From NCBI RefSeq assembly GCF_000711875.1, contig NZ_JONM01000012.1, positions 1 to 64,000 of the forward strand: a stretch of DNA of 64,000 nt, given 5' to 3'. The notes under the pieces were generated by a model, which made no database searches, was not told the origin of the DNA, and saw only the letters and a program-made list of their open reading frames with translations. The stretch comes from Andreprevotia chitinilytica DSM 18519. GTDB lineage: Bacteria; Pseudomonadota; Gammaproteobacteria; Burkholderiales; Chitinibacteraceae. The translations under genes and the position numbers were made by a program. This document shows positions 16,394-25,000 of this stretch, piece by piece. The stretch's first letter is position 1; each line of letters begins with the position of its first letter.

Positions 16394-16434
16394 TTGCGAT
16401 TCCGTTTGATTCCATTTAATTCAGGAGATTACTC

Positions 16435-16854
16435 ATGCAAGCGAAACAGAAACAAACAACCGCACGCGTATTGAAAGCAGTAGTCGCCATTGCACTGCTC
16501 GGCGCAGGGAGTTATTTCGTGCCATCCCTCTCCCTGATTGCCTCTGCGCAAGCAGCAAGTCCGTCGAAACTGGGTGATCTGTCGTCGTTCCGAAAGATTA
16601 CCCAAGATACGGCCGCATTGATTGATAAGGGAAACCTTGCCGGCGCAAAGACCCGAATCAAGGATCTCGAAACAAGCTGGGATGAAGCCGAGGCGGGCTT
16701 GAAGCCCCGCGCAGCCGCGGATTGGCATGTCGTCGATAAAGCCATCGATCGGGCACTGACCGCATTGCGGGCCAGCAATCCCGATGCTGCTGCGTGCAAA
16801 CAAGCCATTACTGAACTTCTGGCCGCATTTGACAAGGCCAACGGGAAATCATAA
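16435..16854 (+). CDS. Small exported helical protein, partner of the COG4705-type gene
   Basis: This protein of 139 residues has a long signal peptide ([20 protein letters not shown], cleavage likely after ASAQA near residue 41). The mature helical domain contains [40 protein letters not shown] and [21 protein letters not shown] good ribosome-binding site (CAGGAG) precedes the ATG. The two-helix 'W..AE..L.P....W..VD..ID.AL..LR' pattern resembles small periplasmic proteins of unknown function that often follow COG4705 genes. No catalytic motif is evident. Confidence 0.72.
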   Translation: MQAKQKQTTARVLKAVVAIALLGAGSYFVPSLSLIASAQAASPSKLGDLSSFRKITQDTAALIDKGNLAGAKTRIKDLETSWDEAEAGLKPRAAADWHVVDKAIDRALTALRASNPDAAACKQAITELLAAFDKANGKS

Positions 16855-16913
16855 ATCCGTCAAGCTGACCGGAATTGCATCGGCCAATGTGCCGGCATCA
16901 AGGTCACCAAATA

Positions 16914-16946
16914 AAAACACCGCAGGCCAATCTGCGGTGTTTTTTT
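16914..16946 (+). terminator. Rho-independent terminator of the 15575-16854 operon
   Basis: AACACCGCAG and CTGCGGTGTT form a perfect 10-base stem around a GCCAAT loop, followed by a run of seven or more T residues. It lies 60 bases after the stop codon. Confidence 0.9.
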
Positions 16947-17037
16947 ATTTCAAAATCACTCATTCGCTTCCCTTGGTGGATGAATAATTGCAAGCGAGCC
17001 TTTCGCTGTAATCGAAAGCCGGCTAGAACAAGCGTTC

Positions 17038-17067
17038 TTGACCCTCCCTGCGTGGCTGGGGTATTTT
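17038..17067 (+). promoter_or_regulatory. Promoter of cassette copy 1
   Basis: TTGACC at 17038-17043 and TATTTT at 17062-17067 are separated by 18 bases. The same arrangement (TTGACC, 18 bases including GGCTGGG, TACTTT) precedes the second cassette on the minus strand at 63383-63354. Conservation between two otherwise diverged upstream regions supports a real promoter. Confidence 0.6.
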
Positions 17068-17074
17068 TGCCTGG

Positions 17075-17309
17075 TCGCGTTTGGTTACGCGACCTGGGAT
17101 TGGCCTCCTGGCTACTTTGGCGGACAACCGCTGCGAAGCGGTTTTTTTGTCTGCAACACCTAGGCACGCCTTCAGCAATGGCGGGGGCTAGGTGAGGGCA
17201 CCCTCGGGTGCGCCGGTTCCAAAGTGCCGGTAGGCCAACCTTGCCTAGTGCCCGCCACCCCGATTGGCCTTGGGGTCGGTGAGCGCTGTAACTCACTTTG
17301 GAGGCACTC
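17075..17309 (+). ncRNA. Structured C4-like leader RNA, copy 1
   Basis: The leader between the promoter and the first small gene can form, in order: an 8-base hairpin GGTCGCGT/ACGCGACC (about 17074-17096); a terminator-like hairpin CCGCT..AGCGG plus T-run at 17128-17148 framed by GCGGACA and TGTCTGC; and a multi-hairpin domain closed by GGCGGG (17180) and CCCGCC (ends 17256), with inner hairpins around GGCACCCTCGGGTGCGCC and GCCGGT...GCCGGT; and a last stem before the ribosome-binding site GGAGG. The layout (terminator-like hairpin, GGCGGG...GCCGGTT...GCCGGT...CAACC...CCCGCCACC) resembles my recollection of C4 antisense RNA and c4-a1b1 motifs. The second cassette has the same elements with sequence changes that keep the stems. 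The family name is a proposal; the conserved structure is seen directly. Confidence 0.55.
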
Positions 17310-17576
17310 ATGCCCAACTCTCAGCATTCAACCCCCGCACCGCCCGACCCCGGTCATCTCATCGCACAAGCCCGTGACGGTTTTGCCGAGCTGGACCAGA
17401 TTTTTACCATCCTCACTTCCCTGATCGACCAGCGCAGCGTTGGCTATCAATTGGTACGCGATGGCCGTCGGCTGGCAGAGCGACACCATGCAGCGATGCA
17501 AACGTTGCCGCTCACGGATCGAATCACCGCCACACTCAGCACGCGATATGCGCGTATTGGCGGTCGTTATGGCTGA
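17310..17576 (+). CDS. Small conserved protein A of the duplicated cassette, copy 1
   Basis: This 88-residue, soluble, mostly helical protein reads MPNSQHSTPAPPDPGHLI at the start. Then follow DGFAELDQIFTILTSLIDQR and SVGYQLVRDGRRLAERHH. A strong GGAGG precedes the ATG. It is nearly identical to the protein encoded at 62842-63108 (minus strand), differing at a handful of positions. It overlaps gene B by 29 bases, so the two are translationally linked. No known family is recognised; the arrangement recalls small DUF3077/DUF6124-type proteins of Pseudomonas, which also carry short helical domains behind structured leaders, but that is only an analogy. Confidence 0.75.
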   Translation: MPNSQHSTPAPPDPGHLIAQARDGFAELDQIFTILTSLIDQRSVGYQLVRDGRRLAERHHAAMQTLPLTDRITATLSTRYARIGGRYG

Positions 17577-17844
17577 ACTTCATCGCTGCCCTACCCCACC
17601 CAAACTGACCGTCAGCGATTTCAACGACATTGCCGATATCGGCCTGGATCGCATTGCCCAATTAGGGAGTGTGTTCCGCGCAATCGTCGGCATCGCCGAA
17701 CCGGAATCTGATCTGCATGCATTAGCGCGAGTCGGTGTATTTCTATCGGAGGAATGGCATTTCGGGCTGGATACAACCCGCTACGAGACGGTGCAACGGC
17801 TTGGGGTGACGCCGCCCGCGAATCGGATTGCGGATCGGCGTTAG
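17548..17844 (+). CDS. Small conserved protein B of the duplicated cassette, copy 1
   Basis: This 98-residue protein starts at ATG 17548, inside the end of gene A. That start gives exactly the same length as the homologue at 62574-62870. The core is nearly invariant between copies: LTVSDFNDIADIGLDRIAQL, GSVFRAIVGIAEPESDLHAL and ARVGVFLSEEWHFGLDTTRY. The N-terminal 20 and C-terminal 12 residues vary more. No signal or membrane segment is present. Selection for the protein sequence is suggested by differences clustering at the ends and conservative changes within (I/M, Y/F). Function unknown. Confidence 0.75.
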   Translation: MRVLAVVMAELHRCPTPPKLTVSDFNDIADIGLDRIAQLGSVFRAIVGIAEPESDLHALARVGVFLSEEWHFGLDTTRYETVQRLGVTPPANRIADRR

Positions 17845-17876
17845 TAGTCAAATGGCGGATTTAATCAATCCGTATT

Positions 17877-17907
17877 GGGCCAGTGCTTTAAAAGGCACTG
17901 GCCTTTT
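17877..17907 (+). terminator. Terminator of cassette copy 1
   Basis: GGCCAGTGC (17878-17886) pairs with GCACTGGCC (17895-17903), followed by TTTT. The equivalent hairpin closes copy 2. Confidence 0.8.
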
Positions 17908-18664
17908 GGTCCTGTAGCACCGGTTAGCCACAAGGCGTAACCCGCAAATTCAGCGTGCAATTCATACATTGCCCGCACGGGTCAAACGACCCGGTCTACA
18001 GGGCTGTGCAATCACCCGTTCGCCCTGCAACCCGAAACGAAGCAGCTCCGACCTCATCGGCGCGTTACCAAACACCGTTCGCAGTGATTTCAAAAATAGC
18101 TTTTCTTATGGACTAACCTTGCGCGGATATCCGGCGCACAGCCTGACATTCACCCTCCCCCAGCTCACACTCGCCCGCCTTATTCGATTCCCCTCGTCAC
18201 GGCAATGGTACTTTGTCATCCTCGCACCAATTACAAACATATCTCTTTTTAATTAATGACTTACGTTGACATTTTGAGCTTTTATTGTGCGTAAAAATGC
18301 TGATTTGGTGCACTGCACGATACAACGCGCACCCATTCTGGGCGGCTCAAAAATGCAGGATTGAGATGAAAATCGGCATCAATCTGGCCAAAAAAAATGA
18401 TTTGACGGTTATTTCGGCCTGTTCCTAACATGATTTAGCCCGAATGACATAACAGATTGCGTCATTTTCGAGCAAGGAAGCTGAGTGGGTCGGCTGGTTG
18501 CAAATACCTTCCACCGTCCGGCACCGCACCTGATTGGTGCGTTTCTGCCGGGCAGCTTGGTCTCTTGAGTACGACGAGTGAACTTGGTTTCGAGAGCGCC
18601 CATTCGACGCCTATCGCGCCGATACGGTCTTACTAGTCACGCTGCAAAAGAGGGGAAATTCGAA
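17908..18664 (+). promoter_or_regulatory. Intergenic region with candidate promoter for the arabinofuranosidase
   Basis: No gene is seen in this AT-richer stretch of about 750 bases. The best promoter is TTGACG at 18402-18407 with TAACAT at 18426-18431 (18-base spacer), just after a run of A residues. This implies a 5' untranslated region of roughly 225 bases with a GCACC...GGTGC hairpin near 18521-18541. The ribosome-binding site AGAGGGG lies before the ATG at 18665. Confidence 0.45.
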
Positions 18665-20209
18665 ATGAAGCATGGGTCATTACTTCGCCGCCTATGGGCC
18701 GCGACCGTCTTCGTATTTACTTATTTGTTGATCGGCCCGACTGCCTCAATGGCCGCCAGCCTGCCCTGTGACCTCTACGCAAGCGGAGGAACGCCTTGCG
18801 TCGCCGCACATAGCACGACGCGGGCCCTGTTCGCCAACTACAACGGATCGCTGTACCAAGTGAAGCGCGCTTCGGACGGTCAGACGAAGGACATTGGTCT
18901 GCTCGCCAAAGGGGGCTACGCCAATGCCGCCACCCAGGACGCATTCTGTGCCGGCACCACGTGCATCATCAGCGTCATCTATGACCAGACGACCAACCTG
19001 AATCACCTGACCGTTGAGCCCAAGGGCGGTAACGGTGGCGCAGACAACGGCGTTCCCGCGGATGCCCTGCCGATCACCGCAGGCGGCGTCAAGGTCTATG
19101 GCGCATCGTTCTCCGGCGTCATGGGCTATCGCAACGTAGCCACCACGCGGGTCGCAACGAGCGGCAGCCCGGAGGCAATGTATATGGTCACCTCCGGCAC
19201 CCACTACAACGGCGCATGCTGCTTCGACTATGGCAACGCCGAAACATCGATCACGGACACCGGCAACGGGCACATGGATGCGATCAATTTCGGTAGCGAA
19301 TGCTGGTTCTCCCCCTGCATCGGCAGCGGCCCCTGGGTGCAAGCCGACCTCGAAAACGGGCTGTTCCAGTCTGGCGCAGGGCCGAGCCAAGACTCAACCT
19401 ATACGGGCGACACGGAACCCTACGTGACCGCAATGCTGAAAAACGATGGCCAAACCAGCTTCGCGCTTAAACACGGTAATGCGCAGAGTGGGACGCTTGC
19501 GACCAGCTACTCGGGTGCATTGCCCACCGGTGGCTACACCCCGATGCATCTGGAGGGCTCCATCGTTCTCGGCACTGGCGGCGACAACAGCAACGGTTCG
19601 ATCGGGTCTTTCTTCGAAGGCGTGATGACCACAGGGGTGTCCAGCGACAGCGTCGATAACGCCGTTCAGGCCAATATCGTGAGCGTTGGATACGGTGGCC
19701 CGACTTCCGTCTCCGGCACACTGAGCCAAGACTCAACAATTTCGCTGAAAGCAACCACTACCTGCTGCACGACCCGTTCCATCAGCCAGCAAAGCGGCGG
19801 CACGGCGCAAAGTGGCACGGTAGATACCGCAGTGGTCACCAGCTCAAGCTCGCTTTCGGCCCGCCAAGACGCCACCTGGATCGTGCGTGCCGGTCTTGCA
19901 GATTCGACCTGCTACTCCTTCGAATCACGGGACTATCCTGGCGAGTTCATGCGCCACTTCAACTTCCATATTTACCGGCAGCCCATGGACGGAAGCCTGC
20001 AATTCCGGCAGGACGCCACCTTCTGCGCGGAAACCGGCAAAAGTGGGCAAGGTAAGTCGTTCGCTTCCTACAACTACCCGACCCGCTATCTGCGCCATTA
20101 CAACAACATTCTTTACGTGAGCACCGACGGCGGCACGAACGATTTCGATTCGGCTACTTCATGGGCTGCCGATGTCAGCTGGCTCATCACGGCACCTTTG
20201 GCACCTTAA
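18665..20209 (+). CDS. Secreted GH54 alpha-L-arabinofuranosidase with CBM42 (AbfB)
   Basis: This 514-residue exported enzyme would release terminal arabinose from arabinan or arabinoxylan. A signal peptide (WAATVFVFTYLLIGPTASMA) ends near residue 30. The GH54 catalytic domain starts at SLPCDLYASGGTPCVAAHST and includes paired cysteines (ACCFDYG), GPWVQADLENGLFQSG and VLGTGGDNSNGS. By correspondence with the fungal AbfB enzyme, Glu230 would be the nucleophile and Asp307 the acid/base. The C-terminal arabinose-binding CBM42 domain (about 380-514) contains two YSFESRDYPGEFMRH/FASYNYPTRYLRHYN-type repeats. Met at 18665 was chosen because it begins the signal peptide after AGAGGGG. GH54 is best known from fungi, so a bacterial copy is uncommon. 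A terminator follows. Confidence 0.93.
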   Translation: MKHGSLLRRLWAATVFVFTYLLIGPTASMAASLPCDLYASGGTPCVAAHSTTRALFANYNGSLYQVKRASDGQTKDIGLLAKGGYANAATQDAFCAGTTCIISVIYDQTTNLNHLTVEPKGGNGGADNGVPADALPITAGGVKVYGASFSGVMGYRNVATTRVATSGSPEAMYMVTSGTHYNGACCFDYGNAETSITDTGNGHMDAINFGSECWFSPCIGSGPWVQADLENGLFQSGAGPSQDSTYTGDTEPYVTAMLKNDGQTSFALKHGNAQSGTLATSYSGALPTGGYTPMHLEGSIVLGTGGDNSNGSIGSFFEGVMTTGVSSDSVDNAVQANIVSVGYGGPTSVSGTLSQDSTISLKATTTCCTTRSISQQSGGTAQSGTVDTAVVTSSSSLSARQDATWIVRAGLADSTCYSFESRDYPGEFMRHFNFHIYRQPMDGSLQFRQDATFCAETGKSGQGKSFASYNYPTRYLRHYNNILYVSTDGGTNDFDSATSWAADVSWLITAPLAP

Positions 20210-20292
20210 GGCTAGCCAATCCGTACCGAGCCCGGTCCTGAATAGTGTTGAGATTCAGAGCGGTTAAACAGGCCGGCATTTACCCAAGCAAG

Positions 20293-20328
20293 AACGCCCG
20301 ATGTGGTACATCGGGCGTTTGTGTTTTT
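20293..20328 (+). terminator. Terminator after the arabinofuranosidase gene
   Basis: AACGCCCGATG pairs perfectly with CATCGGGCGTT around TGGTA, followed by TTGTGTTTTT. Confidence 0.88.
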
Positions 20329-20467
20329 CAGCGATAGCGGCTCTGTTGCATAATTGCGGCTTAGGGCGAGATTCAAGTTGGCATTGACGCCAAAACGATT
20401 CCGCATTATCAATACAACACATCAATCAGCATATCTAATTTACCATCGACGCAATCATGAGGTATTG

Positions 20468-20953
20468 ATGCTAAAACTCTACAAATTTACCGACAGCAAA
20501 AAAGAATACTGGGAAACATGGGATAGCGGCGATGGCTCGCATACCGTTCACTGGGGTGAACTAGGCACTCTTGGTACAGATAAAACGGTCAAGTCATCTC
20601 TTATAAAGAAAGCGGAAGCGTCAATTCAAAAGGAAGTGGACAACCTTATTGCACAAGGATTCCGCCCAATCGACATGAAAGACCATTTCACATTACTCAT
20701 CGAGTATGCAGTGAATGATATGGGTACGGCAGAGGACATTGAAAAACGTCATCGGCTCCAAAAGCGAATGAATTCGCTACTAGGCTGGACGGGCTTGGGT
20801 TTCTGTGACGGCGGAAGCATCGGAAGCGGCACGATGGAAGTCTGCAACTTCGTTGTTGATTTTGATCTTGCGAAGTCGGTGATAAGCGGGAACCTGGCTG
20901 ATACGGAATTTGCAGATTACACCAGAATCTTTGATGAAAATGCTGATGAGTAA
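20468..20953 (+). CDS. WGR-like domain protein
   Basis: This protein of about 161 residues carries a WGR-type beta domain at its N-terminus: MLKLYKFTDSKKEYWETW, then HTVHWGELGTLGTDKTVKS and a helix KKAEASIQKEVDNLIAQGFR. The C-terminal half (FTLLIEYAVNDMGTAEDIEK, then GWTGLGFCDGGSIGSGTMEV) resembles uncharacterised tails in proteins encoded near polymorphic toxins. The start at 20468 is preferred because it begins the WGR domain and follows GAGGT. The gene is AT-rich compared with most of the window and faces the immunity-type genes to its right, suggesting it belongs to the horizontally acquired toxin tip region. Its role may be immunity-related but is not demonstrated. Confidence 0.65.
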   Translation: MLKLYKFTDSKKEYWETWDSGDGSHTVHWGELGTLGTDKTVKSSLIKKAEASIQKEVDNLIAQGFRPIDMKDHFTLLIEYAVNDMGTAEDIEKRHRLQKRMNSLLGWTGLGFCDGGSIGSGTMEVCNFVVDFDLAKSVISGNLADTEFADYTRIFDENADE

Positions 20954-20955
20954 AC

Positions 20956-20978
20956 GCGGAGAGCGCCCTGCTCTCCGC
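20956..20978. terminator. Bidirectional hairpin between convergent genes
   Basis: GCGGAGAGC and GCTCTCCGC form a perfect 9-base stem around GCCCT directly after the stop codon at 20953. No T-run follows on the plus strand, so termination is possible but not certain. Confidence 0.4.
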
Positions 20979-21047
20979 CAATAGTAACCATACTACAACG
21001 ACACTTCAGCTCGTCTTTAAAAAACCTCACAACATAAACCCGGCTAG

Positions 21048-21611
21048 CTATATAAAGTCTTTTAAATCCTGCAACAAATACTGAGAAAATCGGTCGGCCT
21101 TTTTTCTTGACACACCATGTGATGGGCAATCCCAAACAACAACGGGACACTCGCCATCTGCGTCATAATTTGTCGTATCCAGGCAATGATACTCATCCCC
21201 ATCGATATTTCGAACCACGATCAAATGAGGTGGGAAGCCCCGTCCCACTCTTTCTGTCATGGTAAACCAAACTGCATCAGGCACTCCTGAGTTGTCGAAA
21301 TCCTGATCAATCACTCCATAATATTCATTTGGACCAAAATCCAACGTCCCCCAGCGCATCAGAAACTCAACATATGATGGAGGAAACACCACTCCCAAAT
21401 ACCTCTGCGCCTCATCAATAAGACTAAGGGGCTTTTCGCCAGAGCTATCAACGAAATCGGCATGCTCTTCCAAAATCCGATCAATTTCTTCGAAATCTTC
21501 AGTCACACGTACGCCGCCTTTGCTTGTCAAAAAATCATCTCCTTCACCAGCGATTGAACAGACATATTCAAAATACTGTTCAATTGGCTTGAGATTCGAA
21601 TTTTGCTTCAT
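21048..21611 (-). CDS. SMI1/KNR4-family (SUKH) protein, probable immunity protein
   Basis: This 187-residue acidic protein has the SMI1/KNR4 (SUKH) pattern: IDEAQRYLGVVFPPSYVEFL with the FPPSY motif, then RWGTLDFGPNEYYGV, and ERVGRGFPPHLIVVRNIDGD. SUKH proteins are frequent immunity proteins of Rhs/CDI-type toxins. It lies two genes downstream of the Rhs gene on the same strand and is AT-rich like the toxin tip. The cognate toxin cannot be told from sequence; it may neutralise the present tip or a previously carried one. Confidence 0.82.
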   Translation of the reverse strand: MKQNSNLKPIEQYFEYVCSIAGEGDDFLTSKGGVRVTEDFEEIDRILEEHADFVDSSGEKPLSLIDEAQRYLGVVFPPSYVEFLMRWGTLDFGPNEYYGVIDQDFDNSGVPDAVWFTMTERVGRGFPPHLIVVRNIDGDEYHCLDTTNYDADGECPVVVWDCPSHGVSRKKADRFSQYLLQDLKDFI

Positions 21612-21664
21612 AAGCAGAACACCGAATACGTCTGATGCCAGAAGTGTGCGGATTGAGCCTCAAG

Positions 21665-22075
21665 TCAAGGAAAAACCACATATATAGATTCAACTTTTGC
21701 ATCGGCATTTTCGTCGTAGTCAGGGGCATAAAACCTTAATGAGCCATTCAAGAAATTTATGCCAGAAGAAGTCTCTTCGGACTGAAACCCTAACCCCCCC
21801 AACAACACCGATATCTCTCGCAAACCCTTACCAAACAATTGCAAGCCATTAATCGCCAGTTTGGACTCAGGGAATGTTTCCACACCTTTTACAATATCGT
21901 GGACATCATAATAAATGTAAATACCAAGCTCATCGTACGCATCGGTCGTACTTTGCGAGAATTCATTCTTCTTAAATTCCGTCCATTGCCGGCCCAAGAT
22001 TTGACGAGCATCGGCCCTGCTCATGCCTAAGCAAATTGGGCCAATCTGCAGTTGCGGCTTATACGTTAACTCCAT
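21665..22075 (-). CDS. Probable immunity protein for the Rhs tip toxin
   Basis: This protein of about 136 residues begins 13 bases after the Rhs stop codon, the standard place for the cognate immunity gene. ATG at 22075 follows the ribosome-binding site GAGGTGG. It has an N-terminal 'IGPICLGMSRADARQILGR' motif, then AYDELGIYIYYDVHDIVKGV and two segments of beta-rich character (INGLQLFGKGLREISVLLGG; INFLNGSLRFYAPDYDENAD). The 'LGMSR..AR..LG' start is shared by several small immunity-like proteins. No export signal, consistent with a cytoplasmic antidote. The identity of the family is not known to me; the assignment is from position. Confidence 0.7.
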   Translation of the reverse strand: MELTYKPQLQIGPICLGMSRADARQILGRQWTEFKKNEFSQSTTDAYDELGIYIYYDVHDIVKGVETFPESKLAINGLQLFGKGLREISVLLGGLGFQSEETSSGINFLNGSLRFYAPDYDENADAKVESIYVVFP

Positions 22076-22088
22076 ACCACCACCTCGC

Positions 22089-25000
22089 TTATTTGGAAAT
22101 AAAGTCTTTGGGATCAAGCGTTTTCGCATACTTAAGCATTTGCTTGATTTCCTTATCATACTTATTGCCAAATTTTGATCGAATATCTTGCACATCCATA
22201 TCGATGGCTTCATCGAGCTTACCTTGCTTGAGCAGCTCACGCTGCTGAGCTCGGTAGGCAACAGCTTCATCTGACGAGCCACTGCTCGCTGTCTTCCGAT
22301 GATCTTCTGGCTTCATTTTTATAGCTGGGCCATCCGCAGAACTAATTGGTGCTCCCTTATAAGCATCCTTAGCTGGGCAATGGTGAGAATCACAACCATC
22401 GTTCACCGGCTTCGAAGTCTCGCGATGTGGGCCACCAATGACCTCCTCCTCCTCCTTCCTCACCACATTCGGCTTGTTCGCATTCGCAGTCGCCCCTTCA
22501 GCCTTGGCCTCCGTTTTAGCTTCCGCCTTACCCTTGCTCAACAGCCCCTTCAACTTTGCATACAACTCAGCAAGCGCGCTCTTCTCCGCACCCGCCTTCT
22601 CTGCCACCTTGATCTCTTGCTCCAGCACTTTTACTTCGTGCGCGAGCTTCCCTGCTCTGCCAATAACACCAGCACCAGCTGCGCACACGCCTTTGAAGCA
22701 GTACCAGTCTTCAATGGCATCCCCAGCCTTTGAGACCACTTTTGCCGTCGTGTGTGCAGCATCCCCAACCCGTTCGTGCTGCTGAACAATGTCTCGGCAG
22801 TCTTGATCACCGTTGCAATTCTTGAGGTTGTCGCTTTCCTGCGTAATCTGCTTCTTCGAATAGGCTTTGTCGCTCTCACGTTGCTCTGCCTCTTGCTGCT
22901 CAGCGCGCTTGAACGGATCACTGCTCCCTCGTTTCTTGAGCGCCTCTCGCTTCCGGAGCTCAAAATTGGCCTGGTGGTCGCGCTCCTTTTCCTCGTCGGT
23001 CCGCGTATCACACGTACCAGGATCGCCATAGCAGTGTTGCGAGTTTTCGTAGCCATCCAAATCCTCATACACCGTCGGATTTGCGTAGGCGTACAGATAC
23101 TTCTGATAGGACAGCGGCTCTTCATCCTTGCCCGCGGCCGGGTCTTGGGTAATGAAGCGACCAATTTCCGGATCGTAATACCGCGCCTTGAAGTAAATCA
23201 GCCCGCTCTCGCCATCCATCTGGTGGCCGGTGTAGCCGAACTTGTTGGCGCTGCTGCCCACCTTCAGCGTCGGGTTGCCCCAGGCGTCGTAGAGGGTTTC
23301 CGATTGCACGGTGCCGGTGGCGTCGGTGGTGGCGATGATGCTGCCGAGCGCGTCGTGCGCCAGTTGTTGCGCGCCTTGGTCGCGCTGCCACATGCCGATC
23401 GGGTTGTGGCCGGCGAAGTCGTAGCGGGCCAGGAGGCCGGTGGCGTCGGTGTCTTGCAGGGCGTTGACGCCGTCCCAGTAGGTGTGGAATTGCTGCGTTA
23501 CGCCGTTGACGGTGGCGTTCTTTTCCACGCGGTAGCCGTCGGCGTTGTTGCGGTACTGGCCGAGCGGGGTGCCGTTGCGGGCGATGCTGATCAGCTGGTC
23601 GCGGCCGTCGTAGGTGTAGACGGTGGTGTCTGCGCCGCTGGTTTTGCTGGTCAGGTTGCCTTGCGGGTCGTAGCTGAGCGTGATGCTGCTATTGCCCTTG
23701 GTACTGTCCTGCACGGTGATGCCGGTGAGCTGGCTGCGCGTGTTGTAGCTGTAGGTCTTGTTGAGGCTGCTGGTAGTAGCGCCAACGGTGGTGCTCACGT
23801 TTTCCGTCAGCCGGTTGCCGACCGCATCGTAGCTGTAGCCGGTGCTGCTGCTTTGGTTGGCGTCGGCGACGGTGGTGCCGGTCAGCCGGTCGGCGGCATC
23901 GAAGGTATAGGTGGTGAGCTGCGCGCCGGTCGGACGGTTGACCTTCTCCTGCAAGCGGTTGCCGTTCTTGTCGTACTGGTAGCTGGTGCTGTTGAACGGC
24001 GCGCCGCTCTTGCCGTGTGTGACCGTGCTAACCCGCTTGCCAAGGTCGTAGCTGTAAACACTGTTAATGCTGTTGGTAATGGCGGCTTGCGTCAGCAGCA
24101 GGCTGGAGCGGTCGTAGGCGAACGTATCCACCCCGCCCTGGCCGTTGATCTGGGTCAGGCGGTTGAGGACGTCGTAGCTGTAGTTGGTGATCCGGCCATC
24201 CGGCTGGGTGAGCAGTCGGGTGCGGTTGCCGTTGGCGTCGTAGCTGTATTGCGCAACGGTGCCATACGGATCGGTGCGGGTTTGCAGCCGGTCGAAATCG
24301 TCGTAGCCGTTGGTGGTGGTGAACGTGCCGCTGCCGTAGTTCTCGATGACGGAAAGCACGTTGTTGTTGGCGTCGTAACCGGTGGTGACCCCGCTCAGGC
24401 CGTCGTTACTGCGACTGAAGGCCTGGCTGGTGTCGCGGTTGAGCGCGTCATAACCACGGGTGATGACGGTGCCGTTGGCATCGGTATGCGTCAGCAGGTT
24501 GCCGTTGGCGTCGTAGCCAAAGCTCTCCGTCGCGCCGTCCGGGTAGTTGACGCTGGTGCGGCGGTTGAGCGCGTCGTAGGCGTAGCTGGTGTGGTGGCCG
24601 TTGCCGTCGGTGAGGTCGGTATGGTTGCTGTTGGTGTCGTAGCCGTACTTGGTCGTGGAGACCGCATCGGTGACGAGCACCATGCGATTGGCCGTGTCGT
24701 ACTGGAAGCTATCGGCATTGCCCAGCGGGTGGGTGATGCCGAGCTTGTTGTTGGCTAGGTCGTAGCTTTGGCTGGTGGTTTCGCCGGCGGCATTGGTGCT
24801 GCTGGTGAGTCGGCGGCGCTGGTCGTAGATATGGCTGGTCTTGCGCCCTTCCGGATCGGTTTCCAGCGTGACATCGCCCATGCTGTCGCGCTTGTAATGG
24901 GTGATGGCGGCCAGCAGGCGGTTCTCGGCCGTGCGCAGGTTGCGTTTGTCGTACTCGTAACCGACCTTGTTGCCGGCGGCATCAGCTTCGAACAGCACGT

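Noticed and set aside
16904-17317. Minus-strand frame of 137 codons across the C4-like leader
   Set aside because: The frame crosses a terminator, a promoter and a structured leader; the second cassette copy does not preserve it, so it is unlikely to be coding.
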